In this document: one piece after another, positions 42,212 through 53,919 of the stretch
How the letters are laid out: every line of letters starts with the position of its first letter
Position numbering within the stretch: position 1 is the first letter of the stretch
From: Hyphomicrobiales bacterium
GTDB lineage: Bacteria; Pseudomonadota; Alphaproteobacteria; Rhizobiales; Rhizobiaceae
Reading direction: 5' to 3'
Assembly: GCA_002709005.1 (NCBI GenBank)
Contig: PAPH01000022.1
Location: 62,001-126,000 of the forward strand
Length of the DNA stretch: 64,000 nt
Translations under genes and position numbers: made by a program
The notes under the pieces: model-generated
What the model was told of the DNA's origin: nothing
Databases searched by the model: none
What the model saw: only the letters and a program-made list of their open reading frames with translations

Positions 42212-43023
42212 ACACCACAGCGAAAACGGCCGGCCCGCCCCCCACGATCTCCGTCGACGGCGTGGGCCGAAACTTCACCGTGTCGGGCCAGACCCTCGTA
42301 GCCATCGAAAAGATCGACCTCGACATTCAGCAAAACGAGTTCGTCTCAATCGTCGGCACCTCCGGCTGCGGAAAGTCCACGCTTCTCAACATGATCGGCG
42401 GCCTCGACGAACCGACCTCCGGTGAAATCCGCATCGACGGAGTGCCCGTCGACGGGCCGGGCCGCGATCGCGGGTTCGTGTTTCAGACCTACTCCCTGTT
42501 CGAATGGATGACGGTGGAGGGAAACATCCGTTTCGCGCTGGAAAAAAGCACCTTCGCCCGCGCCGAGAAGGACGAACTGGTCCGCCATTTCATCCACGCC
42601 GTCGGCCTGTCGGGTTTCGAAAAGGCCTACCCCAAGCAGCTGTCCGGCGGCATGAAGCAGCGCGTCGCGATCGCCCGGGCGCTGGTCTACAAGCCTTCAA
42701 TCCTGCTGATGGACGAGCCTTTCGGTGCGCTCGACGCCCAGACCCGCGGCATGATGCAGGAACTGCTTCTGAAGATCTGGGAGGACCACAAGGTCACGGT
42801 GGTGTTCATTACCCATGACGTCGACGAGGCGATTTTCCTCGCCGACCGGGTGATCGTGCTGGCCAGCCGTCCAGGGCGGATCAAGAAGGACATGCGGATC
42901 GACCTCGACCGGCCGCGATCCTACGAGGTCCTCACCGATCCGAAATTCGCCGCCTACAAGCGCGAAGTCCTCACCGACATCCGCGAGGAAACGCTCAAGG
43001 CGCTTGGCGCGGGGCAGGCCTAG
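42208..43023 (+). CDS. ABC transporter ATPase (SsuB/TauB-like)
   Basis: 271 residues, one ABC domain: Walker A VGTSGCGKSTLLNMIGG, Q-loop FVFQTYSLFEWMTV, signature QLSGGMKQRVAIARAL, Walker B ILLMDEPFGALDAQTR and H-loop VVFITHDVDEAIFLADR. It is the nitrate/sulfonate/taurine importer type. The ATG at 42208 overlaps the permease stop. It is followed after 45 bases by the histidinol-dehydrogenase-like gene. Confidence 0.92.
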   Translation: MNTTAKTAGPPPTISVDGVGRNFTVSGQTLVAIEKIDLDIQQNEFVSIVGTSGCGKSTLLNMIGGLDEPTSGEIRIDGVPVDGPGRDRGFVFQTYSLFEWMTVEGNIRFALEKSTFARAEKDELVRHFIHAVGLSGFEKAYPKQLSGGMKQRVAIARALVYKPSILLMDEPFGALDAQTRGMMQELLLKIWEDHKVTVVFITHDVDEAIFLADRVIVLASRPGRIKKDMRIDLDRPRSYEVLTDPKFAAYKREVLTDIREETLKALGAGQA

Positions 43024-43068
43024 GCCGATTCCCCTCCGCTCGACCGTTCAACGAAAAGACCAAGACAC

Positions 43069-44382
43069 ATGACATCATCCATCAGGATTCACGACCTGGG
43101 CGCCCTGTCGGACGCCCAACGCCTCACCCTGCTGCAGCGAACCGAAAACGACCTGTCCTATTTCTTAGAGCGGGTTCCGGCCATCGTGGAAGCGGTCAGG
43201 ACCGAGGGCGACGAGGCGCTGGCCCGTTTCGCCCGCGACTACGACCACGCGCCCGTCACCGCCGACGACATCGCGGCCACCGAGGCCGATTTCGACGCCG
43301 CCTTCGCAAGCCTCGAGCCGGAGATGATCGAGACCCTGCGCTATGCCGCCGACAATATCCGCCGCTACCATCAGGCCCAGATGCCGGGCGAGATGTGGAT
43401 GAAGGAGATCCGCCCCGGCGTGCTGGTGGGCGAACGCTTCACGCCGATCGACAGCGTGGCGCTCTACTCCCCGCGCGGCAAGGGCTCCTTCCCCTCGGTG
43501 ACTTTGATGACGGCGATTCCGGCGGTGGTGGCCGGCGTTGAGCACGTCATCATCCTGACGCCCCCCGGGCCGGACGGCAAGGTCGATCCCGCCACGCTGG
43601 TCGCGGCCAGGCTGTCGGGCGTCGAAAAGGTGTTCAAGGCCGGCGGCGCGCAGGCCGTGGCCGCCGCCGCCTACGGCACTGAAACCATTCCCCGCTGCCT
43701 GAAGATCGAAGGGCCCGGCAGCCCCTGGTTCATGGCCGCCAAGCAAGTGCTGGCCGGGCGCATCGAATCGCGCCTGCCCGCAGGTCCGAGCGAAAGCCTG
43801 ATCTTCGTCGACGAAACCAGCGATCCCCGCATCGCCGCGCTCGATCTCCTGGTGGAATCCGAGCACGGGGCCGACAGTTCCGTGTTCCTGGTCACCTGCT
43901 CGCGCGCCTTTGCCGAAGCGGTCTGCGCCGCTGCGCCGGAATTCTGGGCACGCATGGCGCCGCGCCGGGTCGAATTCTCGCAGGCCGTGCTGGGCGGCGA
44001 GAATGGCGGCGTCGTTCTCGCCGGGTCCCTCGAGGAGGCCTACCGCTTCATCAACGATTACGCGCCCGAACATCTCCAGATCCTGTCGAAGACGCCTTTC
44101 GCGCATCTCACGCATATTCGCAACGCCTCGGAAATCCTGCTCGGCGAAGAGACCGCCGCTGCGATCGCCAATTACATGATGGGCCCCAATTGCGTCCTGC
44201 CCACCTCGGGGGCCGCCAAGGTGCATTCCCCGCTCGGCGTCCATGATTTTCTCAAGAGCGCCTCGGTGGGGCACATGACGGCAAAAGGGTATGCCGAAAT
44301 GGCCCCCCATACCCACCGCTTCGCGACTTATGAGGGGTTTGACGCCCACGCCAATTCGGTGTCGGAATTGCGCCGGTCCTAG
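43069..44382 (+). CDS. Histidinol-dehydrogenase-like NAD-dependent alcohol dehydrogenase
   Basis: 437 residues, HisD superfamily, full length. It keeps YSPRGKGSFPS, the NAD-site GGAQAVAAAAYGT, the catalytic Glu-His in NDYAPEHLQI and the C-terminal His in FDAHANSV. By eye the zinc-ligand segments differ from biosynthetic HisD: the QAEHD segment is ESEHG (Gln to Glu), and the Asp before the NHVLPT segment is Asn (ANYMMGPNCVLPT). Such catabolic paralogues include HpsN (sulfopropanediol dehydrogenase). It probably oxidises an imported amino- or sulfo-alcohol to an acid in two steps. It converges on hutC, and conversion of histidinol to histidine is an alternative. Confidence 0.82.
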   Translation: MTSSIRIHDLGALSDAQRLTLLQRTENDLSYFLERVPAIVEAVRTEGDEALARFARDYDHAPVTADDIAATEADFDAAFASLEPEMIETLRYAADNIRRYHQAQMPGEMWMKEIRPGVLVGERFTPIDSVALYSPRGKGSFPSVTLMTAIPAVVAGVEHVIILTPPGPDGKVDPATLVAARLSGVEKVFKAGGAQAVAAAAYGTETIPRCLKIEGPGSPWFMAAKQVLAGRIESRLPAGPSESLIFVDETSDPRIAALDLLVESEHGADSSVFLVTCSRAFAEAVCAAAPEFWARMAPRRVEFSQAVLGGENGGVVLAGSLEEAYRFINDYAPEHLQILSKTPFAHLTHIRNASEILLGEETAAAIANYMMGPNCVLPTSGAAKVHSPLGVHDFLKSASVGHMTAKGYAEMAPHTHRFATYEGFDAHANSVSELRRS

Positions 44383-44441
44383 GCCTTGCGCCTCATCTCT
44401 AACGCCGTCGGATAAGCGGAGGGATGACCCGGTGGAGGGTC

Positions 44442-45143
44442 TCAGATCTTCGTGTTCATCCGGTAGCCGGGCGCATAGGACAGCCGCACCGAGGTGACCG
44501 GGGTGTCCTTGTCCCAGGTGATGCGGTCGACCACGAAGAGGGCGGAGCCTTCGGAGGCATCGAGGAGTTCTGCGAGGCGGGCATCCGCGTTCATTGCGGA
44601 AAAGCCGATGTCGCCGCCGGTATAGGGGGCGTGCTGGATCAGCCATTCATTGGCGCTGACCTGTGAGAAATCAGCGTCTCGGGCCATCGGCAGGAGGTTG
44701 ATGTTGATCCAGCGGTCCTCATGCAAAAAGGGCCGGTTATCGGCGTAGTGAAGGCCGGTGACATGCAGCATTTCGGTGCCGCGCGGCAGGCCGAGGCGGC
44801 TGGTGAGCGCCAGCGGCGCGGGCGTGACGCGGCTCTCGACGAGGCCGTAGCGCCATTCGGCGCCGCGCTGTTCCACCTCGAGCCGGATGATCGGGATGTC
44901 GAGGATCACGCGGCTCGTCGGGTGCAGCGCCACCCGGGTACCGGCCTTGCGCCTGCGGTCGAGAAGTCCGGCATCGGCCAGTTCCCGCATGGCGCGATTG
45001 ACGGTGGCGCGGGCGCAGCCGAATTCCTGGGCGAGATCGGCCTCGTTGGGAACGAGACCGCCGGGCAGCCATTCGCGCTCATTGATCCGGCGCAGCAGCT
45101 CGGTCTGGATGCCGCGCCAGGAATTGGTGTCTGCAAGCGTCAT
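44442..45143 (-). CDS. hutC: Histidine utilisation repressor (GntR/HutC family)
   Basis: 233 residues. An N-terminal GntR winged helix (WLPGGLVPNEADLAQEFGCA, then RATVNRAMRELADAGLLDRR) precedes a UTRA ligand domain ending VVDRITWDKDTPVTSVRLSY. HutC represses hut genes and is released by urocanate. The ATG at 45143 overlaps the hutF stop; the longer frame to 45245 lies in hutF. A palindrome in the hutF-hutI gap is the likely operator. Confidence 0.92.
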   Translation of the reverse strand: MTLADTNSWRGIQTELLRRINEREWLPGGLVPNEADLAQEFGCARATVNRAMRELADAGLLDRRRKAGTRVALHPTSRVILDIPIIRLEVEQRGAEWRYGLVESRVTPAPLALTSRLGLPRGTEMLHVTGLHYADNRPFLHEDRWININLLPMARDADFSQVSANEWLIQHAPYTGGDIGFSAMNADARLAELLDASEGSALFVVDRITWDKDTPVTSVRLSYAPGYRMNTKI

Positions 45144-46504
45144 ATCTGGTTCCTGAGCGAACGCATGGTGTCCCGGTACCGGCGTTCGATCCGGTCGGCG
45201 TGGATGTGACGGCCGTCCCTGACCACGTGCCGCCCGGCCGACCATACGTCGGCGACCATGCGGTCGTCACCCGCGAAGATGTAGCTGTCCAGGATTGCGT
45301 CGCCCGTCCGGCCCTCGAGGTCGATCGCCGCGCCGTCGAGCGCCAGAAGATCGGCATGGGCGCCGGCCTCTATCGTGCCGCTTGCACGGCCCGCCGCCCG
45401 CGCACCGCCGGATGCCATCGCATCGAAAAGGCGCCGGCCGGTGGATTTGTCAGGGGTGGCCAGCGCGGCGCGCGACCCGTCGCGCAGGCGTTGCGAGTAA
45501 TCGAGCGTCCTGAGTTCCTCGCTGAGCGAAATGCGGATGTTGGAATCCGAGCCGACGGCGATCGAACCGCCCGCCTCGAACCAGCGGACGCCATCGAAAA
45601 TGCCGTCGCCGAGGCTCGATTCGGTGATCGGGCAGAGACCGGCGACGGCGCCGGATTTCGCCAGCCCCTCCGTCTCGTGCGGTTGCATCTGGGTGCAGTG
45701 GATGAAGCAGCAGGCCGCGTCGGGGGCGATTTGCTCGAGCACCCACTCCACCGGCCGTTTGCCATAGGCTGAAACAACTTCCTCGACCTCGGCCACCTGT
45801 TCGGCGAGATGCATGTGAAAGGGGCCGCCCGCCACCAGGTCCCACGACCGCGCGAGATCGGCCGGATCGACGGCGCGCAGGCTGTGCGGGGCGACGCCGA
45901 TGGCGGTGTCGCCGGGCAGGGACTTCAGATGCCGGGCCGCGTCCTCGTGCAGCCTGGCGAAACGGTCGAAATCGTTGCCGAAGCGGATCTGGCCGGTGCC
46001 GAGTGGACGGTGGTCGCATCCGCCGTACTGGTAATGCACCGGCAGCAGGGTCAGGCCGATCCCGGTCTCAGCGGCGGCGGCCGCGATGCGTCCCGACATC
46101 TCCGCCAGATCGTCATAGGGCACGCCGCCCGGCTGATGGTGCAGGTAGTGGAATTCCGCGTTCGTCGCATAGCCCGCCTCGAGCATTTCCATCTGAACGA
46201 AGGCCGCGATCGCCTCGACGTCGTCGGGGGTCAGGCGGTCGAGAAAGCGGAACATCAGCTGCCGCCAGGTCCAGAAGGTGTCGCGCGGGTCGGGTCCACG
46301 CCGCTCGGTCATCCCCGCCATGGCCCGCTGGAAGGCGTGGCTGTGCACGTTGACCGGCGCGGGAAGCAGGATGTCGGTCCTGTGACCCTCGGGGGCTGCA
46401 TTCCCGGTGACTTGCGTGATCCGGCCCTCCGGGCCGATCTCGATGCGGACATTCTCCTTCCATCCCTCGTGAAGAAGCGCGTTTCGGGCCCAGATCACCG
46501 ACAT
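45140..46504 (-). CDS. hutF: Formimidoylglutamate deiminase
   Basis: 454 residues, amidohydrolase superfamily, full length. The metal motif is HSH in NVHSHAFQRAMAGMTERRG, with further ligands in MHLAEQVAEVEEV and IHCTQMQPHE, and Asp in AVGSDSNIRISLSEELR. It converts N-formimidoyl-L-glutamate to N-formyl-L-glutamate and ammonia, the first half of the five-step Hut branch that hutG completes. The ATG at 46504 has AAGGAA upstream. It is divergent from hutI and co-transcribed with hutC. Confidence 0.95.
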   Translation of the reverse strand: MSVIWARNALLHEGWKENVRIEIGPEGRITQVTGNAAPEGHRTDILLPAPVNVHSHAFQRAMAGMTERRGPDPRDTFWTWRQLMFRFLDRLTPDDVEAIAAFVQMEMLEAGYATNAEFHYLHHQPGGVPYDDLAEMSGRIAAAAAETGIGLTLLPVHYQYGGCDHRPLGTGQIRFGNDFDRFARLHEDAARHLKSLPGDTAIGVAPHSLRAVDPADLARSWDLVAGGPFHMHLAEQVAEVEEVVSAYGKRPVEWVLEQIAPDAACCFIHCTQMQPHETEGLAKSGAVAGLCPITESSLGDGIFDGVRWFEAGGSIAVGSDSNIRISLSEELRTLDYSQRLRDGSRAALATPDKSTGRRLFDAMASGGARAAGRASGTIEAGAHADLLALDGAAIDLEGRTGDAILDSYIFAGDDRMVADVWSAGRHVVRDGRHIHADRIERRYRDTMRSLRNQI

Positions 46505-46525
46505 GTTTCGTTCCTTGACAGATTA

Positions 46526-46541
46526 ATATGTGCAGACATAT
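46526..46541. promoter_or_regulatory. Probable HutC operator between hutF and hutI
   Basis: Inverted repeat ATATGT-GCAG-ACATAT in the 74-base gap between the divergent hutFC and hutIHGU operons. It is the only clear palindrome there and resembles the TGTATATACA-type half-sites of HutC. One bound repressor could block both promoters. Confidence 0.6.
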
Positions 46542-46578
46542 AAAACAATAACGCAAACATAACAACAGGTGCCGGCCC

Positions 46579-47772
46579 GTGCTCCTCACCCATGCGACCA
46601 TAGCCACGATGACTGGTGATGAGCCCTACGGTCTCATCCGGAACGGCGCTCTCCAAATCGAGGCCGGCGCGATCCGCTGGGTCGGCCCCGCAGATGAAGC
46701 GCCGCGGGTGGCGGGTGATGAGGAAGTCGTCGACCTCGAAGGCCGGCTGCTCACGCCGGGGCTGATCGACTGCCACACCCACATCGTCCATGGCGGCAAC
46801 CGCGCCGCCGAGTTCGAGATGCGATTGAACGGAGCGAGCTACGAGGAGGTCGCGCGCGCCGGTGGCGGCATCGTCTCCACCGTCCGGGCCACGCGTGAAG
46901 CCGGCGAAGAGCAATTGCTCAAGTCGGCCCTGCCGCGCGTGGATGCCCTTCTCGCCGAAGGTGTCGCCACCCTCGAGATCAAGTCCGGTTACGGGCTCGA
47001 CATCGAAACAGAGCTGTCGATGCTCCGCGCCGCCCGCGCCATCGCCACCGTCCGTCCCGTGCGGGTGAGGACGACCTTCCTCGGCGCTCATGCCGTGCCG
47101 TCCGACTATGCCGGCCGCCCCGACGCCTATATCGACGAGGTCTGTCTGCCCGCGCTGGAAGCCGCGCACGAGGCCGGACTGGCCGATGCGGTCGACGGTT
47201 TCTGCGAGGGCATCGCGTTTACGCCGGCGCAGATCTCGCGCGTGTTCGAGAAGGCCTCGGCGCTGCGCATGCCCGTCAAACTGCATGCCGAGCAGCTTTC
47301 GCATCTCGGCGGAACCAGTCTCGCTGCGTCCTGCGGGGCGCTCTCGGCCGACCATGTGGAATATGCCGACGAGGCGGATGCCGCAGCGCTGGCCAAAGCC
47401 GGCAGCGTCGCGGTTCTACTGCCAGGCGCCTTCTATACCCTGCGCGAAACCAAGGTTCCGCCGATCGCCGCGTTCCGCGCACATGGGGTTCCGATGGCGG
47501 TGGCGACAGACGCCAATCCCGGCACCTCGCCGCTCACCTCGCTGCTTCTTGCCATGAACATGGCCTGCACCTGTTTCCGTCTCACGCCCGAGGAAGCGCT
47601 CGCCGGCGTGACCGTCAACGCCGCCCGCGCGCTCGGCCTCAAGGACGCCGGCCCGATCCTCCCCGGTCTGCGTGCCGATCTCGCCGTCTGGGACGTCGAG
47701 CATCCGGCGGAGCTGTCCTATCGCATCGGGTTCAACCCGCTTCATAAACGCTATTTTGGAGATGCCGCATGA
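46579..47772 (+). CDS. hutI: Imidazolonepropionase
   Basis: 397 residues. The amidohydrolase metal site is HTH in [17 protein letters not shown]; substrate and metal residues lie in [19 protein letters not shown] and [10 protein letters not shown]. It opens imidazolone-5-propionate to formimidoylglutamate. The GTG at 46579, with AGGTG upstream, gives the usual N-terminus; the ATG at 46609 would cut it short. First gene of hutIHGU. Confidence 0.95.
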   Translation: MLLTHATIATMTGDEPYGLIRNGALQIEAGAIRWVGPADEAPRVAGDEEVVDLEGRLLTPGLIDCHTHIVHGGNRAAEFEMRLNGASYEEVARAGGGIVSTVRATREAGEEQLLKSALPRVDALLAEGVATLEIKSGYGLDIETELSMLRAARAIATVRPVRVRTTFLGAHAVPSDYAGRPDAYIDEVCLPALEAAHEAGLADAVDGFCEGIAFTPAQISRVFEKASALRMPVKLHAEQLSHLGGTSLAASCGALSADHVEYADEADAAALAKAGSVAVLLPGAFYTLRETKVPPIAAFRAHGVPMAVATDANPGTSPLTSLLLAMNMACTCFRLTPEEALAGVTVNAARALGLKDAGPILPGLRADLAVWDVEHPAELSYRIGFNPLHKRYFGDAA

Positions 47773-49313
47773 GCGTGCTCGTTCTAACTCCCGGTCACGC
47801 GACGCTCTCCGATCTCGAAAAGATCTGGCGCCAGGGGCTGGCCGTCTCGCTCGACCCGGCGGCCCGCGCCGGGGTCGAGGCAGCGGCCGCCAGGGTCCAG
47901 GCGGCGGCAGCCGGTAACGAGGCGGTCTATGGCGTCAACACCGGCTTCGGCAAGCTCGCCTCCGTCCGGATCGCCGCCGAGGATACCGCCACGCTCCAGC
48001 GCAACCTCATTCTGTCGCATTGCTGCGGCGTGGGTGAAACGCTCGACCGCAACACCACGCGGCTGATGATGGTGCTGAAGCTTCTCTCCCTCGGTCGCGG
48101 CGCTTCGGGCGTCCGCTGGGAGATCATCGCGCTGATCGAAGGGATGCTGGAAAAGGGGCTCACCCCCGTCGTTCCCTCCCAGGGGTCCGTCGGGGCTTCG
48201 GGCGATCTCGCGCCGCTCGCCCATATGACGGCGGTGATGCTCGGCGAAGGCGAGGCCGAACTTGACGGCGTTGTGCTGCCGTCGGCCGACGCGCTTTCGC
48301 GGGCCGGGCTTTCGCCCATCGTACTCGGGGCGAAGGAGGGGCTCGCGCTCATCAACGGCACCCAGTTTTCGACCGCGCTCGCGCTCACGGGTCTTTTCGA
48401 CGCCTGGCGCAACGCCGCTAATTCGATCGTCACCGCGGTGCTCTCGACCGATGCGATCATGGGGTCGACCGCACCGCTTCTACCCGAGATCCACGCGCTC
48501 CGCGGCCATCCGGGCCAGATCGAGGTTGCGGGAGCGATGCGCGAACTGATGGAGGGGTCCGACATCCGGGAAAGTCACCGTGAGGGCGACAGCCGTGTAC
48601 AGGATCCCTATTGCATACGGTGCCAGCCGCAGGTGGTTGGCGCTGCCGTCGATCTGTTGCGCTATGCCGGACGCACGCTCGAGATCGAGGCCAATGCTGT
48701 CACCGACAATCCGCTGGTGCTGATGGAAGCCGACCGCATCGTCTCGGGCGGCAACTTCCACGCCGAGCCGGTGGGCTTTGCCGCCGACCAGATCGCGCTC
48801 GCCGTCGCCGAGATCGGGGCAATCGCCCAGCGGCGCGTGGCGTTGATGGTCGATCCGACCCTGTCCTTTGATCTGCCGCCGTTCCTGACGCCCAAGCCCG
48901 GCCTCAACTCTGGCTTCATGATCGCCGAAGTCACCACCGCAGCGCTGATGAGCGAGAACAAGCATCTCGCCAATCCCTGCACGACGGACTCGACGCCGAC
49001 TTCCGCCAATCAGGAAGACCATGTCTCGATGGCCGCCCACGGCGCGCGCCGCCTGATCCGGATGAACCGGAACCTCTCGGTGATCCTCGGCGTCGAACTC
49101 CTCTGCGCCGCGCAGGGCATCGGTTTCCGCGCGCCGCTGAAGACCTCGGTCGTTCTGCAGAAGGTGATCGATACGGTCCGCGCGGAAGTGCCGGCGCTTG
49201 AGTCCGACCGCTACATGGCGCCCGACATCGACGCCGCTTCCGCGATGGTCCGCAACGGCGTTTTGGTCGACGCCGCCGGGATCGGAAGTTTCGACGTGCG
49301 GGGCGCGGCATGA
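47769..49313 (+). CDS. hutH: Histidine ammonia-lyase
   Basis: 514 residues, full length. The MIO cofactor triad A143-S144-G145 is in [14 protein letters not shown]. Other active-site segments are [10 protein letters not shown] (catalytic Tyr), [23 protein letters not shown] and [10 protein letters not shown]. It converts L-histidine to trans-urocanate and ammonia. ATGA overlap with hutI and with hutG shows tight coupling. Confidence 0.97.
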   Translation: MSVLVLTPGHATLSDLEKIWRQGLAVSLDPAARAGVEAAAARVQAAAAGNEAVYGVNTGFGKLASVRIAAEDTATLQRNLILSHCCGVGETLDRNTTRLMMVLKLLSLGRGASGVRWEIIALIEGMLEKGLTPVVPSQGSVGASGDLAPLAHMTAVMLGEGEAELDGVVLPSADALSRAGLSPIVLGAKEGLALINGTQFSTALALTGLFDAWRNAANSIVTAVLSTDAIMGSTAPLLPEIHALRGHPGQIEVAGAMRELMEGSDIRESHREGDSRVQDPYCIRCQPQVVGAAVDLLRYAGRTLEIEANAVTDNPLVLMEADRIVSGGNFHAEPVGFAADQIALAVAEIGAIAQRRVALMVDPTLSFDLPPFLTPKPGLNSGFMIAEVTTAALMSENKHLANPCTTDSTPTSANQEDHVSMAAHGARRLIRMNRNLSVILGVELLCAAQGIGFRAPLKTSVVLQKVIDTVRAEVPALESDRYMAPDIDAASAMVRNGVLVDAAGIGSFDVRGAA

Positions 49314-50116
49314 ATCCGGTCGCCGTCAGCCGGGGCGACAGCCCCGTCATTCTCGCCTTTCCGCACACCGGGACGGAGCTCGACGCTGAAACCGCCGCCG
49401 CGCTCAACGCCGAGGGCAAGACCCTGCGCGACACCGACTGGCACATCCATCGGCTCTACGCCGACCTGCTGCCGGGCGTCACGACGGTGCGGGCGCTTTT
49501 TCATCGCTACGTGATCGACGCCAACCGCGATCCCTCCGGCGACAGTCTCTATCCGGGCATGAACACCACCGGCCTCTGCCCGACGATCACTTTCGACGAT
49601 GTCGCGATCTATGAGGTCGGTCGGGAGCCGGACGCGGCGGAGATCGCCCGACGGCTGGAAACCTGGCACGCGGTCTATCACCGTCAGCTTTCGGCCGAGA
49701 TCGAGCGGGTGAGAGAAAAGCACGGCGTGGCGATCCTCTACGACTGCCATTCCATCCGCTCGCACATACCCTTCCTGTTCGAGGGCAAGCTTCCGGATTT
49801 CAACATCGGCACCAACAACGGTGCGACTTGCGCGCCTGCACTCGAAACCGCAGTTGCCGACATCTGTGCGCGCGCGGATAACTTGACCTCCGTTCTCAAC
49901 GGCCGCTTCAAGGGCGGCTGGACGACGCGCCATTACGGCCGGCCGGAAGAGGGCGTGCACGCGATCCAGATGGAACTCGCCCAATGCACCCATCTCGCTT
50001 CGGAGGAATTGCCCTTCGACTACGATCCGGAGAAGGCCGCCGGGCTGCGCGTCCATCTCAAAACCATTCTCGAAACCCTTCACGAGCTGGCGCTGTCCGG
50101 CGCTCTCGCCCGCTGA
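49310..50116 (+). CDS. hutG: N-formylglutamate deformylase
   Basis: 268 residues of the HutG N-formylglutamate amidohydrolase family: [12 protein letters not shown] (metal His), [37 protein letters not shown] and [20 protein letters not shown], then [13 protein letters not shown]. It hydrolyses N-formylglutamate to glutamate and formate, completing the branch begun by hutF. It overlaps hutH by four bases and ends 17 bases before hutU. Confidence 0.94.
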   Translation: MNPVAVSRGDSPVILAFPHTGTELDAETAAALNAEGKTLRDTDWHIHRLYADLLPGVTTVRALFHRYVIDANRDPSGDSLYPGMNTTGLCPTITFDDVAIYEVGREPDAAEIARRLETWHAVYHRQLSAEIERVREKHGVAILYDCHSIRSHIPFLFEGKLPDFNIGTNNGATCAPALETAVADICARADNLTSVLNGRFKGGWTTRHYGRPEEGVHAIQMELAQCTHLASEELPFDYDPEKAAGLRVHLKTILETLHELALSGALAR

Positions 50117-50133
50117 CAAGAGGACCAGTCATC

Positions 50134-51816
<1,683 letters not shown>

Positions 51817-52283
51817 CATCGTATAACCCGATATAACCCGGCGCGTCCTCAGCGTCGGGATCCATGCGAATATCCGAACACGGGCGCGGTTCATCCGCGC
51901 CCGTGTTTTCGTTTGCTCACGGGCAAACCCCTGCGCGCCGTCCCTCCGCAAGTCCCGGGTGACCCGATTCCTGCAACGAAGTGACCCTTATGCGCGGAGG
52001 GGTTGCGGCGGCAGGAGCGATACGGGCAAAAGTTTACGTGACGTCATAACCTGAAAGTATAATCCCCGGGGGCGGGGTTGTTTGACCGCCGGCGCGTCCG
52101 TCTTCTAGCCTTGACATTGTTCCTTCTGCATCCGTGCAGCATTTCCGGAACCTCCGAGCGTTTTCCGCCCGGGTGCGCCACCGCCTGACGTCACCCCGCG
52201 AAGCAAACGTTCCAATATGACGCGCCGCAAAGGCCGCACCTCCCAAGACAATGACGTGGGCAATGCCACCAGAGGACAAAGAG
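51817..52283. promoter_or_regulatory. Intergenic region: hut terminator and importer promoter
   Basis: After a short direct repeat (TATAACCCG at 51822 and 51832) comes the hut terminator (51877-51907). Further on, TTTACG (52033-52038), 19 bases and TATAAT (52058-52063) form a candidate promoter, overlapped by the perfect palindrome TGACGTCA (52039-52046) where a regulator could sit. A second possible -35, TTGACA, lies near 52113. No gene is evident. Confidence 0.4.
51877..51907 (+). terminator. Intrinsic terminator of the hutIHGU operon
   Basis: Stem AACACGGGCGCGG / CCGCGCCCGTGTT (13 pairs, loop TTCAT), followed by TTTCGTTT. It lies 60 bases after the hutU stop. Confidence 0.88.
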
Positions 52284-53852
52284 ATGAACTTCATTACAAG
52301 ACGAACCCTGCTCGGCGGCACCGCCGCGCTGGGAGGGCTTGCAGCCCTGGGGCTGGGCAACATCCCGGCTTTCGCGGACGAGGCAGGCAACAAGGTCCTG
52401 CGGCTTCCGCTTGCACGCGCGGCGGGCAATCTCGACCCCCAGCGCTATGTCGGCATCTTCGCCGTCCAGGAACTGATCTTCGATCCGCTCGTGCAATATA
52501 CACGCGGCGGGGTGATCGAGCCGGCGTTGGCCGAATCCTGGGATCTCGCCGAGGACGAGACGTCTGTCACCTTCCATCTCCGCCCGGACGTCACCTTTAC
52601 CGACGGCGAGAAATGGAACGCGGCATCGATGGTCTGGAACCTCGAACGCTGGCTGCCGAAGGAAGACTACAACTGGCTGCACATTTCCAACAATCTCGAC
52701 AGGATCGAGACCGTCGATGACATGACGGTTGCGATCCACTTCACCAAGCCTACTCCCACGGCCCTTACCGAGTTCACCTATGTGCGTCCGGTCCGGTTCC
52801 TCAGCCCGAAAGCGGTCGATGCGGACGGCACCTATGCCGAACCGGTCGGCACCGGCCCGTGGAAGATCGAGAAGGACGCGCCCGAGGGAACCGAACTGGT
52901 GCCCAACGAAAATTACTGGGGCACCCGTCCGCAACTCGACAAGCTTTCACTCGTCGTCATCCCGGATGCGCGCAGCCGGATGTCCGCGCTGCAGGCCGGC
53001 GATATTGACGCGATGGGCGGCGCCTTCATCGCCCCGGTCGCGCCCCAGGAGGCGACCACGCTCAAGGCCAACGGCATCACTGTCGTTACCGACACCGGCA
53101 CCGACACGATGCTCCTCGGCTTCAATCCGCGCATCGAACTGTTCAAGGACGTCAAGGTCCGCCACGCCTTCAACCTGCTGATCGACCGGGAAGGCATTGG
53201 CGCCGTCCTGATGAAGGGTTTCGCCACGCCGACGATGAACCTCTATCCCGAGGTCATCGCCTATTCCGGCAAGCGCTATGACGTGCCCAAGCGCGATGTG
53301 GAGGCGGCCAAGGCGCTTCTCGAGGAGGCCGGCTGGACGGGCGACGGCATTCGCTCCAGGGATGGCAAGCCGCTGAAGGTGGAGCTGGTCGTGTCTGAAG
53401 ACGCGGTCCCCAATTCCCGCGCGCTCGGCGAGGTTCTCCAGGCCGGTTTCGCCGAAGCCGGGATCGACCTGTCGCTTCGCAACGTCGACCATGCCGCGCG
53501 CCACGGCGACATCCCGGAGTTCAAGTACGACCTGTCGCTCTTCGTCACCAACGGTGCGCCCTACGACCCCTATAACACGCTGGGCCTGATGATCCTGTCC
53601 ACCATCCAGCCGGGGACCGACGGCAAGATCTTCGAGGACCCGGAAGTCGATCCGTTGATCGAGGCGGCGCTCAATGCCCCCGAAGGCGAACGCGAAGCCG
53701 CCTTCCAGGCTGTCCTCGACTGGCTGCATGATAACTGGGCTATGGCGCCGCTCTACCATGCGCAGCGCATCTGGGCGCATAACGACCGGATCAAGGCTTT
53801 CGAAATTCCGGCGACGGAATACGAGATGCCGCTCAAGGGCCTTGCCCTCTGA
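52284..53852 (+). CDS. ABC transporter substrate-binding protein, family 5 (NikA/CntA-like)
   Basis: 522 residues. A Tat signal (MNFITRRTLLGGTAALGGLA, then FADEAG) precedes a SBP_bac_5 fold: PALAESWDLAEDETSVTFHL, VRPVRFLSPKAVDADGTYAE, GTGPWKIEK, NENYWGTRP and the NikA-like TNGAPYDPYNTLG. NikA and CntA proteins bind metal complexes of small chelators, including opine-type metallophores; others of this family bind peptides or opines. The ATG at 52284 has AAAGAG upstream. First gene of an importer operon followed by opine-oxidase-like genes, so an opine-like ligand is plausible. Confidence 0.85.
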   Translation: MNFITRRTLLGGTAALGGLAALGLGNIPAFADEAGNKVLRLPLARAAGNLDPQRYVGIFAVQELIFDPLVQYTRGGVIEPALAESWDLAEDETSVTFHLRPDVTFTDGEKWNAASMVWNLERWLPKEDYNWLHISNNLDRIETVDDMTVAIHFTKPTPTALTEFTYVRPVRFLSPKAVDADGTYAEPVGTGPWKIEKDAPEGTELVPNENYWGTRPQLDKLSLVVIPDARSRMSALQAGDIDAMGGAFIAPVAPQEATTLKANGITVVTDTGTDTMLLGFNPRIELFKDVKVRHAFNLLIDREGIGAVLMKGFATPTMNLYPEVIAYSGKRYDVPKRDVEAAKALLEEAGWTGDGIRSRDGKPLKVELVVSEDAVPNSRALGEVLQAGFAEAGIDLSLRNVDHAARHGDIPEFKYDLSLFVTNGAPYDPYNTLGLMILSTIQPGTDGKIFEDPEVDPLIEAALNAPEGEREAAFQAVLDWLHDNWAMAPLYHAQRIWAHNDRIKAFEIPATEYEMPLKGLAL

Positions 53853-53862
53853 GGAACGTGCC

Positions 53863-53887
53863 GGCGCCCGGCCGGAAGCCGGGCGCC
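53863..53887 (+). terminator. Strong hairpin after the family-5 binding-protein gene
   Basis: Perfect ten-base-pair stem GGCGCCCGGC / GCCGGGCGCC with loop CGGAA, ten bases past the stop and before the permease. No T run, so it is more likely a message-stabilising or partial-termination element than the end of the operon. Confidence 0.6.
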
Positions 53888-53919
53888 CCTCGCATACATG
53901 TCAAGGGTCAGCCAATCAG

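Noticed and set aside
51822..51840. Direct repeat TATAACCCG twice
   Set aside because: Only two short copies next to a terminator; no sign of an iteron array or CRISPR.
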